DNA of 8,876 nucleotides, from positions 1 through 8,876 of the forward strand of contig CAWUKD010000147.1 of the NCBI GenBank assembly GCA_963922815.1, given 5' to 3'. Below are positions 7,184 to 8,876 of the stretch, one piece after another; position 1 is the stretch's first letter; the number at the start of each line of letters is the position of its first letter. Origin of the DNA: SZUA-146 sp963922815. GTDB lineage: Bacteria; Pseudomonadota; Gammaproteobacteria; Steroidobacterales; SZUA-146. The notes under the pieces were generated by a model, which did no database searches, was not told where the DNA came from, and saw only the letters and a list, made by a program, of their open reading frames with translations. The position numbers and the translations under genes are program-made.

Positions 7184-8876
7184 ATGGAATTCAGATGTTC
7201 TACAAATCCGTTCGACGCCACTAAACCGGCGGCCAAAAAGCCATTCTCCGGAAAAGTAAGGCGCGTCGGAGCAGGCATTTTCAACGCACCAAGACTGTGT
7301 GTTTTGCTGTTAGTGACGCTGGCTATTGGCTGTGGCGGCAGCGGTGAGGGCCTTGACCAAACCGGTCGCCCTGTCGATGAGAGCCCTCCCGTCGACAACA
7401 CGCCCAAAGCCGATTTTGCCTTTCTTCAAAACAGCGTGCTAACGCCCGTCTGTACGGTCTGTCACCTCGGGGGCGCTGCACCCGTGGGGCTACGCCTGGA
7501 CAGTGCCAATGCGTACGACATGCTCGTAAACGTCGAAAGCGTTCAGGCACCTGGCGTGCTGAGGGTTGCGCCTGGCGATCCGGACAATAGCTATCTCATT
7601 CAAAAACTGGAAGGAACTGCGGCAGTTGGGGGACAGATGCCAATTGGCGGCCCTCCGCTCGATGCTCCGACGCTCGCCCTGTTTCGCCAATGGATTTCTG
7701 ACGGCGCCCTGCCTGTCGATACATCCATTCCTCCGAGCACTCCGCCAACGGTGATAGCAACCACGCCTGGTACCAACGCGATACTGACGAGTGCTCCAAA
7801 CGAGCTCTCTGCTGAATTCAGCCAGGCGATGGATGCTTCTTTGGTATCTTCCCTCACGTTTGAACTTCGTGGCAGCGGCGGTGACGGGACGTTCGCCGAC
7901 GGAAATGAGCTTTCGATCTCGCCATCTGCGGTTACCCTTGTCAACGGCACCATCATCACCATGGATCTGAGTGCTGCCACGCTCGACAATGATCTGTATG
8001 AAGCGCGATTGACTGGCACCGGCGCTACGGCGCTTGCCGATCTGAATGGACTCGTCCTGGATGGCGACGCTGACGGAACCGCGGGCGGTGACTTTGTATG
8101 GCGGTTTACGATTGATACTGCCGCCACCGGTCCGACGCCCACCTGGCGCTGGATTCAGGACAACGTCTACACGGCTACCTGCACGCAATGCCATGCGGCA
8201 GGCGGTATTGCGAGCTTCCTGATGCTGGACGAAACAAACAGTTTCGCCATGACCGTCAACCGGGCCAGTAGCGGCGCACCCGCACTGGATCTGATTGAAC
8301 CGTTCGATCCGGACAACAGTTACCTGATTCAAAAACTTGAGGGCACCGCTGCAGCAGGTTCACAGATGCCGCTAGGCCAGGCGCCGCTTGAGGCAAACGT
8401 CATTGAAGCTATACGCACCTGGGTTACTAATGGTGCGCTCCTGGAACCGGGTGATCCTCAGCCCGACACCACAGCCCCCGACGTAGTGCTCACAGTGCCG
8501 GCGTCACCGCTAAGCAACACACAGCTGCTTGCAGTCGAGGCTTCAGATGATACCGGCGTAACGGCGGTACGGTTCTATGCATCCGGCGCGCTACTCGGTA
8601 CTGATAACTCGCCGCCTTATGAGTTTAGCTGGGACACCACTACGGTTGCCGATGGTGCGTATTCGCTGAGCGCCGAAGCTGATGACGCCGCTGGTAACAC
8701 CGGCGTTTCGGCCAGTGTCAGCACTACTGTAAACAATACGCCGGCGCCTGACACCACGGCACCCGACGTTAGTGTTGTTGATCCCGGCTCACCGCTATCC
8801 GGTACGGTCAATCTGATGCTAAGCGCAATCGATGACGTTGGCGTGACCGTCGCGCGACTGTATATAAACGATGAGC
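7184..8876 (+). CDS. Lipoprotein with two cytochrome c modules and Ig-like domains, C-terminus off the window
   Basis: The frame is open for 564 codons from ATG 7184, which has GAGG nine bases upstream, to the right edge. A hydrophobic segment (about residues 37-48) ends in a lipobox LAIGC with Cys50 followed by GGSGEG, so an outer-membrane or periplasmic lipoprotein is likely. Haem module 1 has CTVCH at 90-94 and a QMP methionine at 152. Module 2 has CTQCH at 333-337 and Met395. The two are offset by exactly 243 residues and share DPDNSYLIQKLEGTAA, so they arose by duplication. Between them, about 185-315, lies an SbsA/Big_5-type Ig-like domain (SAEFSQAMD, later WRFTI). From about 440 there are Big_7-like Ig repeats starting PDTTAPDV, the second cut by the edge. 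Haem attachment implies periplasmic or surface electron transfer; the partner is unknown. No gene name is recognised. The 36-residue stretch before the hydrophobic core is unusually long for a lipoprotein signal. Confidence 0.88.
   Translation, partial: MEFRCSTNPFDATKPAAKKPFSGKVRRVGAGIFNAPRLCVLLLVTLAIGCGGSGEGLDQTGRPVDESPPVDNTPKADFAFLQNSVLTPVCTVCHLGGAAPVGLRLDSANAYDMLVNVESVQAPGVLRVAPGDPDNSYLIQKLEGTAAVGGQMPIGGPPLDAPTLALFRQWISDGALPVDTSIPPSTPPTVIATTPGTNAILTSAPNELSAEFSQAMDASLVSSLTFELRGSGGDGTFADGNELSISPSAVTLVNGTIITMDLSAATLDNDLYEARLTGTGATALADLNGLVLDGDADGTAGGDFVWRFTIDTAATGPTPTWRWIQDNVYTATCTQCHAAGGIASFLMLDETNSFAMTVNRASSGAPALDLIEPFDPDNSYLIQKLEGTAAAGSQMPLGQAPLEANVIEAIRTWVTNGALLEPGDPQPDTTAPDVVLTVPASPLSNTQLLAVEASDDTGVTAVRFYASGALLGTDNSPPYEFSWDTTTVADGAYSLSAEADDAAGNTGVSASVSTTVNNTPAPDTTAPDVSVVDPGSPLSGTVNLMLSAIDDVGVTVARLYINDE
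7451..8435 (+). repeat. Duplicated cytochrome c module within the lipoprotein
   Basis: The two haem modules are offset by 729 bp. Within them the stretches starting at 7577 and 8306 encode nearly the same 16 residues and remain recognisably similar in DNA. CxxCH, DPDNSYLIQKLEG, QMP and the closing W(I/V)xxGAL keep the same spacing, giving each module its own haem and a candidate distal methionine. An SbsA-like Ig domain sits between the copies. Confidence 0.85.

Noticed and set aside
7490..8332. 280-residue minus-strand frame and other minus frames under the cytochrome lipoprotein
   Set aside because: The plus-strand frame has a ribosome site, a lipobox, two CxxCH modules and Ig domains; the minus frames have composition but no recognisable domain.

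Overview
The window (8,876 bp, moderately GC-rich) holds two very large genes that are both cut by the window edges. They are transcribed divergently from a shared intergenic region of about 1.16 kb. Gram-negative bacterial features are a Sec signal peptide on one product, a lipobox on the other, CxxCH haem c sites and acidic calcium-type repeats. Together they suggest an aerobic, probably marine, gammaproteobacterium-like organism. That placement is an inference from style, since no phylogenetic marker is present.

Left part (1-6025, minus strand): one open frame of 2008 codons that starts at 6025 and is still open at base 1. It encodes an exported mosaic protein. In order it has a signal peptide, two tandem near-identical PA14 domains, a galactose-oxidase-like copper radical oxidase with its C-terminal DUF1929 domain, five thrombospondin type 3 (TSP3) calcium repeats, a third PA14-like domain, a discoidin (F5/8C)-like domain, three TSP3 repeats, a YVTN-type beta-propeller, a di-haem MauG/cytochrome c peroxidase domain, and six or more TSP3 repeats that run off the edge.

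Middle (6026-7183): no convincing gene. It contains a candidate promoter and ribosome site for the left gene, several inverted repeats, an AT-rich palindromic cluster with a T8 tract, and a strongly foldable RNA-like element (7033-7105) in the leader of the right gene.

Right part (7184-8876, plus strand): a lipoprotein with two duplicated cytochrome c modules (CTVCH, CTQCH) separated by an SbsA-like Ig domain and followed by Ig-like repeats. It is open at the right edge.

The most interesting idea is that one secreted polypeptide joins a peroxide-generating copper radical oxidase to a peroxide-consuming di-haem enzyme, with a haem c lipoprotein encoded next door that might pass electrons. The domain identities are well supported by motifs. 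The functional coupling is inference.
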